Source: an uncultured Eubacteriales bacterium
Lineage (GTDB): Bacteria; Bacillota; Clostridia; Christensenellales; Borkfalkiaceae
Assembly (NCBI GenBank): GCA_900540805.1
Contig: UQHL01000007.1
Location: 1-64,000 of the forward strand
Reading direction: 5' to 3'
Length of the DNA: 64,000 nt
Below, in pieces: positions 8,192 through 17,827 of this stretch. Both the position numbers and the translations under genes were made by a program. Numbering within the stretch: position 1 is the stretch's first letter; the number at the start of each line of letters is the position of its first letter. The notes under the pieces are model-generated. The model had not been told where the DNA came from. It saw only the letters and a program-made list of their open reading frames with translations, and ran no database searches.

Positions 8192-11100
8192 GATTTCCTC
8201 CTCTTCACGGCGGGAACAATAAACAGCGCCGCCGCCAAAACGGCCGTTATGCCGAGGCCGATCCCCGCGCCCGCCAATACGGAAACGGCGGTATTCTTTT
8301 TATAAATCTCGATCGTCGCGGTATCCTCTCCGCCCGCCGTCACGATACCCACGGTATGCGTACCCGCCCCGAGCGTACCGACAAGAGTCTTTCCCAGCAC
8401 AAGCGTACCGTCTTTATAGACGTAATCGGAAGTCTCTTTTCCATCGACGAAAATTTTATACTCCGTATTGCGTATCTCGGCACGGAGAGCGATCTCTTTT
8501 TCGCCCGCATTGACGCTTACGCCGTCGGAAAGAAATTCATTGACGCGCGGATCGGAAACCGTCACCGTAAACTCCCCGTTCGCGCGGTCGCACACGAGCG
8601 TGAACGTATAAGTCCCCGCCGTCAGGCCCTCGAAGCACCCCGCGCTCAGCAGCAGACTCCCGTAGGAGCCGACGCGCCAAAGGGAGGTTTCCAGCGGTTT
8701 GCCTTCCAGCAATACGCCCTTGAGGGACAGATTGTTTTTGAAATCCACATTGACGCCCAGCGTTCCGCCGTCGGCAAGCGAATAGGTCAGTCCCGAAGCC
8801 GCGACGGGCGGCTGCTTCGACGCCGCTGTAAAGGCCGCTTTCAAAAGGAAGGATTTTCCGTCCTCCGCCTCCGTCGAAATTTCCAAAGCATGGTTGCCTT
8901 CGGATATCTCCCCGATCGCCGCCGAAAAAACGGTGAGCACGCCGTCCGCATACGAATAGCCGTCCGCGGCAACCGTGCGGCCGTCCATCGAAACGGCAGT
9001 CACCCGATAGGCGTAGGTCTTTATCTGTATTTTGAAATCGCCCGAAAAATATTCTTCCGCGGCATAGGCGGCCGGCTTACGGTCGTCGATAAATTCCACG
9101 ACGCCCTCGTTGAGGTAGCGGTCGGTTTCCACAACCACAGCCGTCTCGCCCGCGCCGAGCTCCTCGAGCGCCGCATAGGGAACGGTAATCTTTCCGTCCG
9201 CATATTCAAACGGCACGTAGCTTCCGCCGATACGTACGCGCACCGCCGTCGAGCCGTTGAGATCGACGGGAAAAACCAGCGGATTTTTCGAGCCGAGGTC
9301 GAACGAACCGATCTCTCCCAGCCGCGTATTCACCACTTTTACGACGACCGTAGCCGAATTTTTTGTCCCGCCGTCGGCAGAGGTCCACGCAAGCTCAAAG
9401 GTGACCTCCGCGCCTTTTGCAAAGCCCGCGGCTTCAAACCAGCCCCGCGCGATCGTCACGACGCTACCCTCGATGCTCGCCGCGGGGAAAGGCTCGCCGC
9501 CGCGCGTCGCCGCAATCAACGTATTGTCATAGACGATGAAGGGAAGCGCCACGTCCGAGGGAAATCCCAAATCATACGCCGCGTCGTCCGCGCGTACGGG
9601 AATACGCCCGTCCCGCACCTCCAAAACGGCCGTCAGCGTCCGTTCGTTTGTCTCTATCTTCAAGGTATGCTCGCCGAGCGAAAGCGCCAAAACGGTTTTT
9701 CCGTCCAGCCTCACCGCGCGCGGCGTCTTGATAAACCCGATTTCCTTTCCGTCCAGCGCAACCGAATTTACGCTTTCGTCGTACCATTTGCCCACGACGT
9801 CGAATTTCTCCTTCACGTCGGCCTTTTCGATTTCCAGTCGCCCCGAAACGCTTGCCGCGCGGCTGTCCGTTTTGACGATTTCAAACGTAAGCACGTTTTT
9901 CGAGGTCGTCAGCGTAAAGGTTTTCGGCCCGTAGGGCAGCGCCTCGAGATAAGCGCGGGTAAAGCGCAGGCCTTCCGCCCCTACGGTATATCCCGCCGTT
10001 TCCACGGTGTCCGTGCCCGTCTTTAAGCCCGAAAACGAAGCGTCGTACCAATCTACCGCCACCGACACGCCGTCGAGGTCGGCCGCGTCTATCTCTATTT
10101 CCGAAAGCCTGAGCGCGGGCGCCCTGCCGTCCATGACCCGCACCGTAACCGACGACGCTGCGCTCGGCTCGCCGCTGACGCGCGTCCCCGAAAGGGTAAA
10201 CGAGTAGGAGCCGTATTCCAGCTTTTCCAGGTATTCCTTTTTAAGCGTCAGCGATCTGTCCGTCAAGCCGTAATCCGCCTGGGAAAAGGAATGCTCCGAA
10301 GAAAGGACGAGATCGCGCAGCGTGCGTTTATCGAAAGAAAAGGTGAGATCGGCAGGCGCGGCCTTATCGAACGCCAGAGTATCCGCCGAAAAAATTACGC
10401 GCGTGGTATCCGTCGTGAGGACGCGGAAACGCGACTGCCCGCCCGTACTCACGAGATAGAAGGCGCGCTCGTCGCCCTCGGCCGCTCCGAAGAGAGATTT
10501 ATCCAGCGAAAGTTCGGTTTCGGCCGCCGCGCAGACGTCCGCACCCAGCTTTCGGCCGTTTTCGTCGTAAACGCCGAGCAGCTCCGAGCCCATCAGCTTA
10601 AGCGGAATCTTCACCTTATCCGCACCCGCCGCCAGATCGTATTCCGCGTCGGAAGCGGACACTTTCCCGTTGATCTGGATATCCACGTCGTAATCCGCCT
10701 TGCTCGCGCCCGTACCGTGCGTTCTCAGATTGAAGTATGCCCCCTCGGCAAAATAGGACTGCATGGGAAGCCCCGCAAAGGTGCCCACGTCCACCCCGCC
10801 GAGCGAGACGGAGACGGACGCGGAGGAAAACTTAAAATCACACTCCAGCCTTTTGGAAACGCCCGAAATATCGGGGATGCTCCCCGCGACGTTTCCCATG
10901 TTAAAGGTGTTCCCCATGAAGTGCCCGTCTTTGAAAAATCGCATCAGCAGCGCGACGTGCGGCCCGCGGCCCGACGACGAATACGTGGTTTCGTTGGGGC
11001 CGTATTGTCCGTTGCGTATATCCGTACCGAGCATGAGCGACAGCCAGGTGTCGTTGTCGTCGGCCGCGCCCGCCCCGTGCATCGCCAGCGAAATGCGCAC

Positions 11101-11679
11101 GATCGACCCGTCCGTCACCGCGACGGGGTCCATCTGCACCAGCATGCTGTCGTTTACGTTGCCTTTGATATTATACAAGCCGTCGCCGAGATCGGTCAGC
11201 GTCGCGGAGGAATTGACCACGTGCGCCTGCGAACGGATACCGCCGTCGCGCACTCCGCTTAAAGAAACGCCCGTCCCCGTCGTTTTCAGCGACGCTTTCG
11301 CGGTTACGTCCTCGCCGAAAGAGGCGTTCACCGCGTATTCTGTTCCGTCGATCTTCGTCTTATAGGCGGAGCCCGTCCACCAGAAATCCAACGAAACGCT
11401 TTCGCCCGCCGCAGTCGCGGTCACCTCGTGCGTCTTCCCCGCCGCGTCTTTCGCCGTGACGGTCAGCGTGTCCCCGCCGAACGCATAAACGATCCCCGCG
11501 TCGTTTTCGGCCGTAAATTCCACAGTGCCCGCGGGAGACTCCAAAGAAACCTCCGCCGCAAAGCCGAATCTGAACAGCCTGCTTTTTTCCTCCGCCCCAG
11601 CCGAACGGGGTATCGCCGCAACAGCCAGCGCCCCGCACAGCGCGAAAGCGGAAACGATCGTCAAAATACGCTTTTTCAT
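8188..11679 (-). CDS. Giant surface protein with X2/Ig-like repeats
   Basis: 1163 residues. Signal peptide 1-29. Residues 30-370 form beta-rich regions resembling concanavalin-type binding domains. From about 430 to 1120 there are repeated modules of 90-110 residues carrying the pattern Y....L.(L/I)...YLE.L.YG...FTL (for example EYLEKLEYGSYSFTL and AYLEALPYGPKTFTL). This is typical of CBM_X2/Ig-like modules found in cellulosomal and surface proteins. The C-terminus has a helix (GAGIGLGITAVLAAALFIV) followed by KRRKS. Unlike its relatives it lacks the Gly-Cys motif before the helix. It overlaps both neighbours by ATGA. Role inferred: a long surface scaffold or binder for the glycan taken up by the importer in the same operon. 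Confidence 0.6.
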   Translation of the reverse strand: MKKRILTIVSAFALCGALAVAAIPRSAGAEEKSRLFRFGFAAEVSLESPAGTVEFTAENDAGIVYAFGGDTLTVTAKDAAGKTHEVTATAAGESVSLDFWWTGSAYKTKIDGTEYAVNASFGEDVTAKASLKTTGTGVSLSGVRDGGIRSQAHVVNSSATLTDLGDGLYNIKGNVNDSMLVQMDPVAVTDGSIVRISLAMHGAGAADDNDTWLSLMLGTDIRNGQYGPNETTYSSSGRGPHVALLMRFFKDGHFMGNTFNMGNVAGSIPDISGVSKRLECDFKFSSASVSVSLGGVDVGTFAGLPMQSYFAEGAYFNLRTHGTGASKADYDVDIQINGKVSASDAEYDLAAGADKVKIPLKLMGSELLGVYDENGRKLGADVCAAAETELSLDKSLFGAAEGDERAFYLVSTGGQSRFRVLTTDTTRVIFSADTLAFDKAAPADLTFSFDKRTLRDLVLSSEHSFSQADYGLTDRSLTLKKEYLEKLEYGSYSFTLSGTRVSGEPSAASSVTVRVMDGRAPALRLSEIEIDAADLDGVSVAVDWYDASFSGLKTGTDTVETAGYTVGAEGLRFTRAYLEALPYGPKTFTLTTSKNVLTFEIVKTDSRAASVSGRLEIEKADVKEKFDVVGKWYDESVNSVALDGKEIGFIKTPRAVRLDGKTVLALSLGEHTLKIETNERTLTAVLEVRDGRIPVRADDAAYDLGFPSDVALPFIVYDNTLIAATRGGEPFPAASIEGSVVTIARGWFEAAGFAKGAEVTFELAWTSADGGTKNSATVVVKVVNTRLGEIGSFDLGSKNPLVFPVDLNGSTAVRVRIGGSYVPFEYADGKITVPYAALEELGAGETAVVVETDRYLNEGVVEFIDDRKPAAYAAEEYFSGDFKIQIKTYAYRVTAVSMDGRTVAADGYSYADGVLTVFSAAIGEISEGNHALEISTEAEDGKSFLLKAAFTAASKQPPVAASGLTYSLADGGTLGVNVDFKNNLSLKGVLLEGKPLETSLWRVGSYGSLLLSAGCFEGLTAGTYTFTLVCDRANGEFTVTVSDPRVNEFLSDGVSVNAGEKEIALRAEIRNTEYKIFVDGKETSDYVYKDGTLVLGKTLVGTLGAGTHTVGIVTAGGEDTATIEIYKKNTAVSVLAGAGIGLGITAVLAAALFIVPAVKRRKS

Positions 11680-13043
11680 ATCTTGAACTCCGCGCGTTTA
11701 TTCCAATCGAAATCGGGACAGATTTCGTAATTCAGCCATTTGTTCGTCGCCACGACAAACCCGAAATCGGGTTCTCTGCGAAAACCGAACGTGCCGTTAG
11801 GATTGTCGTAACCAAACACCGTAACGTTGCGGCAGTTGCCGCCGAGAAGCTGTTCGATATATTCCGTCGCTTCCTTTTCCGTCGTATAGCCCGAGCAATA
11901 CCCCTCGGCGTTTACGTATTCGTTGAGGCCGGGCGCGTGCTCCGCGATCGTCGCTTCCAGCTCCTGCTGATCCCACGGGCAGGTGACGCGGCTCATCGTC
12001 CAGCCGGGCGTGCAGTAATCGTTGACGGCTACCCACAGAGGCGGCGCCATCGTATCGTAACGCTTTAAGGACGAGCCTATGCTCACCTGATGCGAATAGA
12101 TGAGGTGACGGGGAATCCCCGCGTCGTAGATCGTCTTGGCGATAAACTCTATAAAGTCGTGCATCACGCCGAAAAGCAGCTGCTTGACGTAATCATCGAC
12201 GAGCATATCCGCCTCGTCCGCCTCTTTGATGAGCCGTTTCTGATCGTAGCCCAGGCTGTGCAGGGCGCCGTAACCATACTGCGTGCGTTCCCAGCTCTCC
12301 GCCATCTGCACCCCCGAGCCCAAAATACTGTCGGAGGAATAGTCGGGGATCTGCGTTTCCCAGCCGATATTGCAGCCCGCAAAGAGATATTCCCTGCCCT
12401 CTTTCTGAAGCTCCCGAAGATTTTCGATAAGCGGTTTAATAAACCCCTCCTCCAGCTGGCTTTTCAAAAATGCGCGAAATTGGGGGCTTGCCTGGTTGGG
12501 GACGGCCTCCACGGCCATTTCGGTTCCCCAGTTAAAATACCATTTCGGGAGCCGGCCGTAGGCGCTTTCCCCTCCGTACGTCTCCCCCTCGTCGGGGAAC
12601 TGCGTCCATTCGCACATTTCGGGATGCTCGTAATACTTGATCTCCGCGCCGTCGCCGAAGCTCGTCGTATAATTGGTCGTATCGTCCAATTGGAAAAATA
12701 CGGGGATATCGTATTGCTTCGCATAGGCGAACGAACCGTTTACCTGGTCCCTGATCTGCTCCACCGATTGGGTGATGAGCATGGGGCCGGGGGTGCCGAA
12801 CGCATACATGCGCTTCGCGCCCGCCTTGTTGTCGGGATGAAGCTCCTTCATCTTACGCAGATAACTTTCGGTGTTTTCCCAATAGACGTTGGTGATGACG
12901 AACGTCATGTACTGTACGTCGTTCGGGCCCGTATAAACGTATTTATTCACCTTATCTCCCCCTTTTCCGCAGCCCGAAAAAACCGAAGCGGCGGCCGTCA
13001 GCGACATCGCAAGCGCGATGACCTTAGATAAAAGTCTCTTCAT
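11676..13043 (-). CDS. Exported lipoprotein, possible TIM-barrel glycosidase
   Basis: 455 residues from the ATG at 13043, which has AAGGAGG 5-6 nt upstream; an in-frame start 34 codons earlier would bury the signal peptide. The signal peptide ends SVFSGC, a lipobox, so the protein is lipid-anchored outside the cell. The mature part alternates predicted strands and helices, with GPNDVQYMTFVIT at the start, FAGCNIGWETQIPDY near the middle and NAEGYCSGY near the end. Acidic residues after strands (GWE and NAE) are positioned as in retaining TIM-barrel glycosidases. I do not recognise the family with certainty. It overlaps the upstream gene by ATGA and the downstream gene by ATGA, inside a run of surface proteins. 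An oligosaccharide-cleaving role is inference. Confidence 0.5.
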   Translation of the reverse strand: MKRLLSKVIALAMSLTAAASVFSGCGKGGDKVNKYVYTGPNDVQYMTFVITNVYWENTESYLRKMKELHPDNKAGAKRMYAFGTPGPMLITQSVEQIRDQVNGSFAYAKQYDIPVFFQLDDTTNYTTSFGDGAEIKYYEHPEMCEWTQFPDEGETYGGESAYGRLPKWYFNWGTEMAVEAVPNQASPQFRAFLKSQLEEGFIKPLIENLRELQKEGREYLFAGCNIGWETQIPDYSSDSILGSGVQMAESWERTQYGYGALHSLGYDQKRLIKEADEADMLVDDYVKQLLFGVMHDFIEFIAKTIYDAGIPRHLIYSHQVSIGSSLKRYDTMAPPLWVAVNDYCTPGWTMSRVTCPWDQQELEATIAEHAPGLNEYVNAEGYCSGYTTEKEATEYIEQLLGGNCRNVTVFGYDNPNGTFGFRREPDFGFVVATNKWLNYEICPDFDWNKRAEFKI

Positions 13044-14986
13044 TTTTCCTCCTTTTTGCCGCGGGCATGTCTGCGGCGAACGCAGATATAAACAATCGTC
13101 ACGGCCGCACTCCCCGCCGCCGTCGTACTTCCCGCCGCAATCCACAGCCCCGCCGCGTTCAATCCCTTTTCGGGCGTTTCGTTTTCCGTCGCGGGGTTCG
13201 TCAAAACACGGTACTTTTCGGGAAGGATATTGTCGATGTCGTAAACGCAGAAGCGCGTCGCGTTTTCGGGCGTCAGCAACGGTTTATCGTCCGCAGAGAG
13301 GCTCTGCCCGAAACAAAGATAGGTCTTTTTGTTTTCGTTGCGGTAATATTTGGGATAGTGAGAGGCCAGCGGGTTGATGCCGTACTCGTTGACAAACTCC
13401 GCATCGTTGATAAACAATCGAAGCTCGTAATCGTACCATACCAGCTCGAAGCGCAGGGAGGCATAGACGTTGACGTCCATCAGCGGAGTGTCCCCGATAA
13501 TCGTTTTAACCTCGTTTCCGTACCGCTCGTACGCGGCGAGATTAAATACGCCGCTCTTGTTTTTTACGGAAAACACCAGCCCGTTCGCCCCCGCCGCGCC
13601 CGTCCCGCCGTTTTCGGGGGCATCGGAGGCCGCGACCGCAAACGAGATACTGCAATCCGCTACCGAAGTGCTGACGAGATTTGTGATATCCATGGTAAAG
13701 CCCACGTAATCTACCGCCAGCTCACGCTTTAAGGCGCTCTTTCCCGCGATGTACGCGACGCCTTTTTCGTCCACATGCGCACCCGACCATTCCTCGGCCG
13801 TGTTTCCGATCTCGCTTTGGTTTAAGGCATCGACCTCCCTGCCGATCGGCTCGTCGTCGTATTCTCCGCCGACGATCGAAGTTACCTTCACCCCGCCTTC
13901 ACTTTCAAACGCGAGGAAGGTTTTTCCCAATCCGTCGGAAAAATCCTCCGCCGCGAACAGCCGCAGCGGGTCTTTCCCCGCAATGAGCACGCGCGTTCCG
14001 CCCAATTCCAGCGCGAAACCGCCGTCCAGCCTTGCGCGCAAACGGATTTCTATGGCTTCCCCCGCCGTCACGTCGGTTTCGTAACGCTGAAAAAGCCCGA
14101 TTTCGCTTTTCGATTTAAGATATTCGGCCGAAGCCGCGTATTTCCCCGAAGCGGGATCCAGCGTCACTTTCAGGCCCTGAGCGCCGTCCTCCCGACGGAA
14201 CGTCCCGTTTTTCGTAAATGTAACGGAAACTTTCTTTTCCGCAGAAAATTCCGCGGAAAGGCTTTGGGAATATTGCCCCGCCGTCAGCCGCGCGGGCGCG
14301 GAAAGCTCGGCGGGAAGCGTATAGGCCTTCGCTTCGCCGGCAAAAATCCATTCGTCGCCGACCGAAATCGTATCTCCGCCCGCCGTCAGCGACTCTATTT
14401 CGATGCTTCCCCCGTTTTCGCAAGCCACCGCGGCATAGGTGACGCTCGCCGCCGAATACGCCGTGACCGTCACCCCGTCCGTAATATCGTTGAAATCGTC
14501 GATCAGCCGCCGTCCGTCCGCATATACGATCACGGCGCCGCCCTCGGTAGTGCGCACGTCGAGGGAGACGCTCTCTCCCACCGCATAGCCCTCGAGACAT
14601 TTTCTCGCGCCGTCGCGGAGCACGACGGAGACGCTCATTTCCGTCGTCGATTCGTTCCGTTCAAAGCCGAAATAGAGTCCCCTGACGCCGCCTTCGGCAT
14701 TCGGGGTCTTTTTTTTATCTCGCAGAAACGCCAGCTCCGCCCTGCCCGCCCCGGGCCGCGGCGAAATCGTCGCCTGCAAGCGCGTCGGGTCGAGTTTTTC
14801 GCTGTAATACGCGTCGGCGTCCAGCGTCGCCGCAAGCCCCGAAGCAACCTGTTCTCCCGCCTTGTCCGTCCAGGCGCCCTCTTCGGCGGAGGCCGTAAAA
14901 GCGAAGCCCGGAAGGAGCAGGCACAGCGCCGCAATCATCGCCGCGGCCGATAAGCCCGTCCTTTCCGCTGTTTTTCGATAGCTCAT
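13040..14986 (-). CDS. Secreted surface protein with LamG-like domains and C-terminal helix
   Basis: 648 residues. Signal peptide 1-35 (AALCLLLPGFAFTASAEE). Residues about 40-210, 215-370 and 390-590 look like three concanavalin/LamG-type beta-sandwich domains. The patterns D...L.L....V.V..F.DG..K.YL.F and SISFAVAASDAPENG are of the sort seen in laminin-G-like carbohydrate binders. The C-terminus is a 20-residue helix (AGSAAVTIVYICV) followed by RRRHARGKKEEK, so it is anchored by a single pass with no Gly-Cys motif. The start has AAGGAGAGGG upstream; the stop overlaps the next start by ATGA. No catalytic residues were recognised. Confidence 0.55.
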   Translation of the reverse strand: MSYRKTAERTGLSAAAMIAALCLLLPGFAFTASAEEGAWTDKAGEQVASGLAATLDADAYYSEKLDPTRLQATISPRPGAGRAELAFLRDKKKTPNAEGGVRGLYFGFERNESTTEMSVSVVLRDGARKCLEGYAVGESVSLDVRTTEGGAVIVYADGRRLIDDFNDITDGVTVTAYSAASVTYAAVACENGGSIEIESLTAGGDTISVGDEWIFAGEAKAYTLPAELSAPARLTAGQYSQSLSAEFSAEKKVSVTFTKNGTFRREDGAQGLKVTLDPASGKYAASAEYLKSKSEIGLFQRYETDVTAGEAIEIRLRARLDGGFALELGGTRVLIAGKDPLRLFAAEDFSDGLGKTFLAFESEGGVKVTSIVGGEYDDEPIGREVDALNQSEIGNTAEEWSGAHVDEKGVAYIAGKSALKRELAVDYVGFTMDITNLVSTSVADCSISFAVAASDAPENGGTGAAGANGLVFSVKNKSGVFNLAAYERYGNEVKTIIGDTPLMDVNVYASLRFELVWYDYELRLFINDAEFVNEYGINPLASHYPKYYRNENKKTYLCFGQSLSADDKPLLTPENATRFCVYDIDNILPEKYRVLTNPATENETPEKGLNAAGLWIAAGSTTAAGSAAVTIVYICVRRRHARGKKEEK

Positions 14987-15001
14987 CTCTCCCTCTCCTT
15001 T

Positions 15002-15931
15002 TTAAGCCGTACGGGCCGCGTACTGCGCCTCGAAGCGCATGATCCGACGGAAACATTCCTCCGCGAAATCCCTCTCCTCCGCCCTGACGGCGATTTCCGT
15101 CGTCGATTCCGCGGCGCCCCGGTGCCAATTGTTGTCGTTGAGATTGACGCTCAGCCCGCGGCTGAACCGTCCCGCCGTCTCCACCGTCAGCAAGGCCTTT
15201 TCAAACGTCACGTAGGCGTCGGATACGATACAGAACATGGCCAGCGGATCGTGCAGATAGATATATTCTCCATGCAGGCGCGCCATTTTCATGAGGGCCT
15301 TGATTACGGGGCTTTCCGCCTCTTTCAATTTTCGCACGTATTCGGGCCCCATGCAGCAACGGCGCGTGATGTCCAGCCCCACAAATTTCATTTTCAGACC
15401 CGATTCCGTAACGATTTTCGCCGCCTCGGGATCGCAGCTGAAATTGTATTCCTGATAATTCATGAAATACGAGCCGCCCATGATCATGAGATAGTCGATT
15501 TTTTTCTTGAGATCCGGGCGGACGGTAAGCACCGCCGCGATATTCGTCAGCGCGCCCAACGTCAGGATTACCAGCGGCCGCTCCGCTTTTTCCAGCGTTT
15601 CGACGATAAACTGCGGCGCGTCGTGCGGTTTGGGTACGAGATATTTTTCAAATTCCTCTAGCCATTCGGGAACGCCGTCGTCAAAATCAATGGGCCGATC
15701 GAACATTTCCCTTTGAACGATGGGATGCGACAGCCCCGTGTGCACGGGGATATCCCCCCTTCCGGCAAGCTTCAGCAGCATTTCCGCCAGCGCCGTGCGC
15801 CTGTCGGTATTGCAGAACACCGTCGTCACACCCTTGATTTCCACTTCGGGCGATTGCAGTGCGAGGGCGATTGCAAACGCATCGTCGATGTCGCTGCCGA
15901 TGTCGGTGTCGATAAGAATGGGTATAGCCAT
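15002..15931 (-). CDS. Inosine-uridine-type nucleoside hydrolase
   Basis: 309 residues, the normal length for the family. The N-terminus has the calcium- and ribose-binding signature DTDIGSDIDDA (8-18). Further along are LTLGALTNIA, IMGGSYFM, FSCDPEAA and HDPLA, which supply the remaining metal and ribose ligands of nucleoside hydrolases. The enzyme cleaves the N-glycosidic bond of ribonucleosides to base and ribose in the cytoplasm. No signal peptide. It lies 63 bp after the permease and 15 bp before the surface-protein run, so it is co-transcribed with a sugar importer. Either nucleosides are among the substrates taken up or this member hydrolyses another pentoside. Confidence 0.85.
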   Translation of the reverse strand: MAIPILIDTDIGSDIDDAFAIALALQSPEVEIKGVTTVFCNTDRRTALAEMLLKLAGRGDIPVHTGLSHPIVQREMFDRPIDFDDGVPEWLEEFEKYLVPKPHDAPQFIVETLEKAERPLVILTLGALTNIAAVLTVRPDLKKKIDYLMIMGGSYFMNYQEYNFSCDPEAAKIVTESGLKMKFVGLDITRRCCMGPEYVRKLKEAESPVIKALMKMARLHGEYIYLHDPLAMFCIVSDAYVTFEKALLTVETAGRFSRGLSVNLNDNNWHRGAAESTTEIAVRAEERDFAEECFRRIMRFEAQYAARTA

Positions 15932-15994
15932 AAAATCCTCTCTTTCTTTTTTGTAGTATTGCGCGCTTTCCGCGCGGTAACCGCACAGCCGCGG

Positions 15995-16870
15995 CTACAT
16001 TTTTATCGAAGCGCCCACGAGGCCCTCGATATAATATTTGTTCGCCGCGACAAACAGGAGAATGAGCGGCGCGCTCGCTACCAGATACCCCGCGAACTGG
16101 AGGGGCATATTGGCGGAATGCTCCTTTGTGTAGGTGAGCACCAGCCCCGCGGAAATCGTCATATATTCGACGTTTTCCAAAACGGTCATCGGCCAGAGAT
16201 AGTCGTTCCAGATATTGACGAGGGTCATAATCGTCAGCGTGCCCATGATGGGCATGCACAGGGGCAGGGCGATCTTTATGAAACAGTGCAGATCGGTGGC
16301 CCCGTCCAGCTTCGCCGATTCGAAAATATCCTTGGGTATTCCCTTGAAGAAGCTCGCCAGAAGAAACACCCCGAAGATCGGCCCCGTCGTCCACAGGGGC
16401 AGAATCAGCGAAAAACGATTGTTGAGCAGTCCGAAATCCTTATACAGCTGAATGGTGGGGATCAGGGTAAGCACGCCCGGCATCATCAGCAGGGCGATGA
16501 CCATCGAGAAAAAGAACCTTCGCCCGGGAAAATCGATCCGCGCAAACGCATACGCCGACAGGCCCGCCACGAGCAGCAGTCCCCCGCCGCCCGCTATGCC
16601 CACCACCACGGTATTGAGGATATATTCTTTCAACTGCGCGAACGCGTCGAACAGGTTATAGATATTGAGCGGAAACGTCGGATACCACATCGTGTCCTCA
16701 AACTGATAGTCCAGCTTGAAGGCGTTCCATACGCTCATGGCGAGCGGAAAGATCATCAGAAACAACAGTAGAATAATCACCGCGTTGAGAATGATTTGCG
16801 GGACGTTTTTCGAAATTTTCTTCCGCCTTCCCGCCGGCGCAGGGAGGGCGCTCGATCGTACTTGTCGCAT
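15995..16870 (-). CDS. ABC sugar importer permease, MalG type
   Basis: 291 residues with six predicted helices and a basic cytoplasmic N-terminus. The inner-membrane EAA loop reads ESAKLDGATDL followed by IALPL, the site that docks the ATPase. Family: CUT1 binding-protein-dependent transport permease (MalG/LacG). The start has AGGAGG upstream and lies 9 bp after the partner permease. It forms the channel of the oligosaccharide importer with the 310-residue permease and the lipoprotein at 18.3-19.9 kb; no ATPase gene is present, so a shared MsiK-like ATPase encoded elsewhere is expected. Confidence 0.9.
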   Translation of the reverse strand: MRQVRSSALPAPAGRRKKISKNVPQIILNAVIILLLFLMIFPLAMSVWNAFKLDYQFEDTMWYPTFPLNIYNLFDAFAQLKEYILNTVVVGIAGGGGLLLVAGLSAYAFARIDFPGRRFFFSMVIALLMMPGVLTLIPTIQLYKDFGLLNNRFSLILPLWTTGPIFGVFLLASFFKGIPKDIFESAKLDGATDLHCFIKIALPLCMPIMGTLTIMTLVNIWNDYLWPMTVLENVEYMTISAGLVLTYTKEHSANMPLQFAGYLVASAPLILLFVAANKYYIEGLVGASIKM

Positions 16871-16879
16871 AAGCTCCTC

Positions 16880-17812
16880 CTACTCGTCGAGATCGAGGCG
16901 TTTCGCCTTGAATACTTTGAAGGTGAGAAGGGTCAAAAGCCCCACAAACGCAAACAGCAATGTGCCGATGGCGCAGGCGTAACCCATTCTCCCGTGCTTG
17001 AAAGCCTGTTGATACATGTAATACCCCGGCACCATAATCGCGGAATTGGTGATATCCGGATCCACCTTTCCCGAATTTGACAATATGACCTGCATGCCGT
17101 AATTCTGGAAGGCTCCGATGATGCCGAACACGGCGAAATATCTTATCTGTCCGACTAGAGCGGGCATGTGGATCGAACGGATAATGCGCATCGTCCCCGC
17201 GCCGTCCAGCCGCGCCGCCTCGATTACCTCGGTGGAAATATCCATCAGCCCCGACATATAGATAAGCACGTTTGTGCCGCCCACCCACGGAAAGCCCATG
17301 AAAATCATGGAAAATAACACGTAACGCGAATCGTTGAGCCAATTGATTTCGGAGTGAATGCCCACGGCGTTGAGAAGTCCGTTGAGCAGTCCCCCGTCCT
17401 GCTGATAGATAAACGTCCAGATATACGTTCCGATGACGCCCGGGGCGATGATGGGCAGAAGCACCAGCACGCGATACAGGGATTTCATTTTCCCGCAGGC
17501 CACGTGATAGATGAGCTCCGCCATCACCAGCGGGACAAAAATACTGATGATCAGGCTGGGAATACTCAAAATCAGCATCGTGGGAATACTGTCGAGAAAG
17601 ACCTGATCGTGAAAAAGTTCCTTATAGTTACCGAAACCGATTACGGAGCCCGAGCTTGCCGAGCTCCAATCGGTAAAGGACTTTATGATGGCGAGAATGG
17701 GCGGATAGTAAGCGAAGCAGATCACGCCGATCATGAGCGGAAGGAGAAACAGATATCCCGTGCGGCCCTTCCACATACGTTTGAGAAGGGTATTTTTCTT
17801 TATCTCGGTCAT
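16880..17812 (-). CDS. ABC sugar importer permease, MalF/UgpA type
   Basis: 310 residues. It begins with the GYLFLLPLMIGV segment typical of UgpA-type permeases and has six predicted helices. The EAA loop is EAARLDGAGTM followed by IHMPAL. It partners the MalG-type permease 9 bp downstream. The AAGGAG site lies a little far (about 10 nt) from the ATG. It transports a sugar ligand delivered by the operon's lipoprotein. Confidence 0.9.
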   Translation of the reverse strand: MTEIKKNTLLKRMWKGRTGYLFLLPLMIGVICFAYYPPILAIIKSFTDWSSASSGSVIGFGNYKELFHDQVFLDSIPTMLILSIPSLIISIFVPLVMAELIYHVACGKMKSLYRVLVLLPIIAPGVIGTYIWTFIYQQDGGLLNGLLNAVGIHSEINWLNDSRYVLFSMIFMGFPWVGGTNVLIYMSGLMDISTEVIEAARLDGAGTMRIIRSIHMPALVGQIRYFAVFGIIGAFQNYGMQVILSNSGKVDPDITNSAIMVPGYYMYQQAFKHGRMGYACAIGTLLFAFVGLLTLLTFKVFKAKRLDLDE

Positions 17813-17827
17813 AGCTTTATATTCTCC

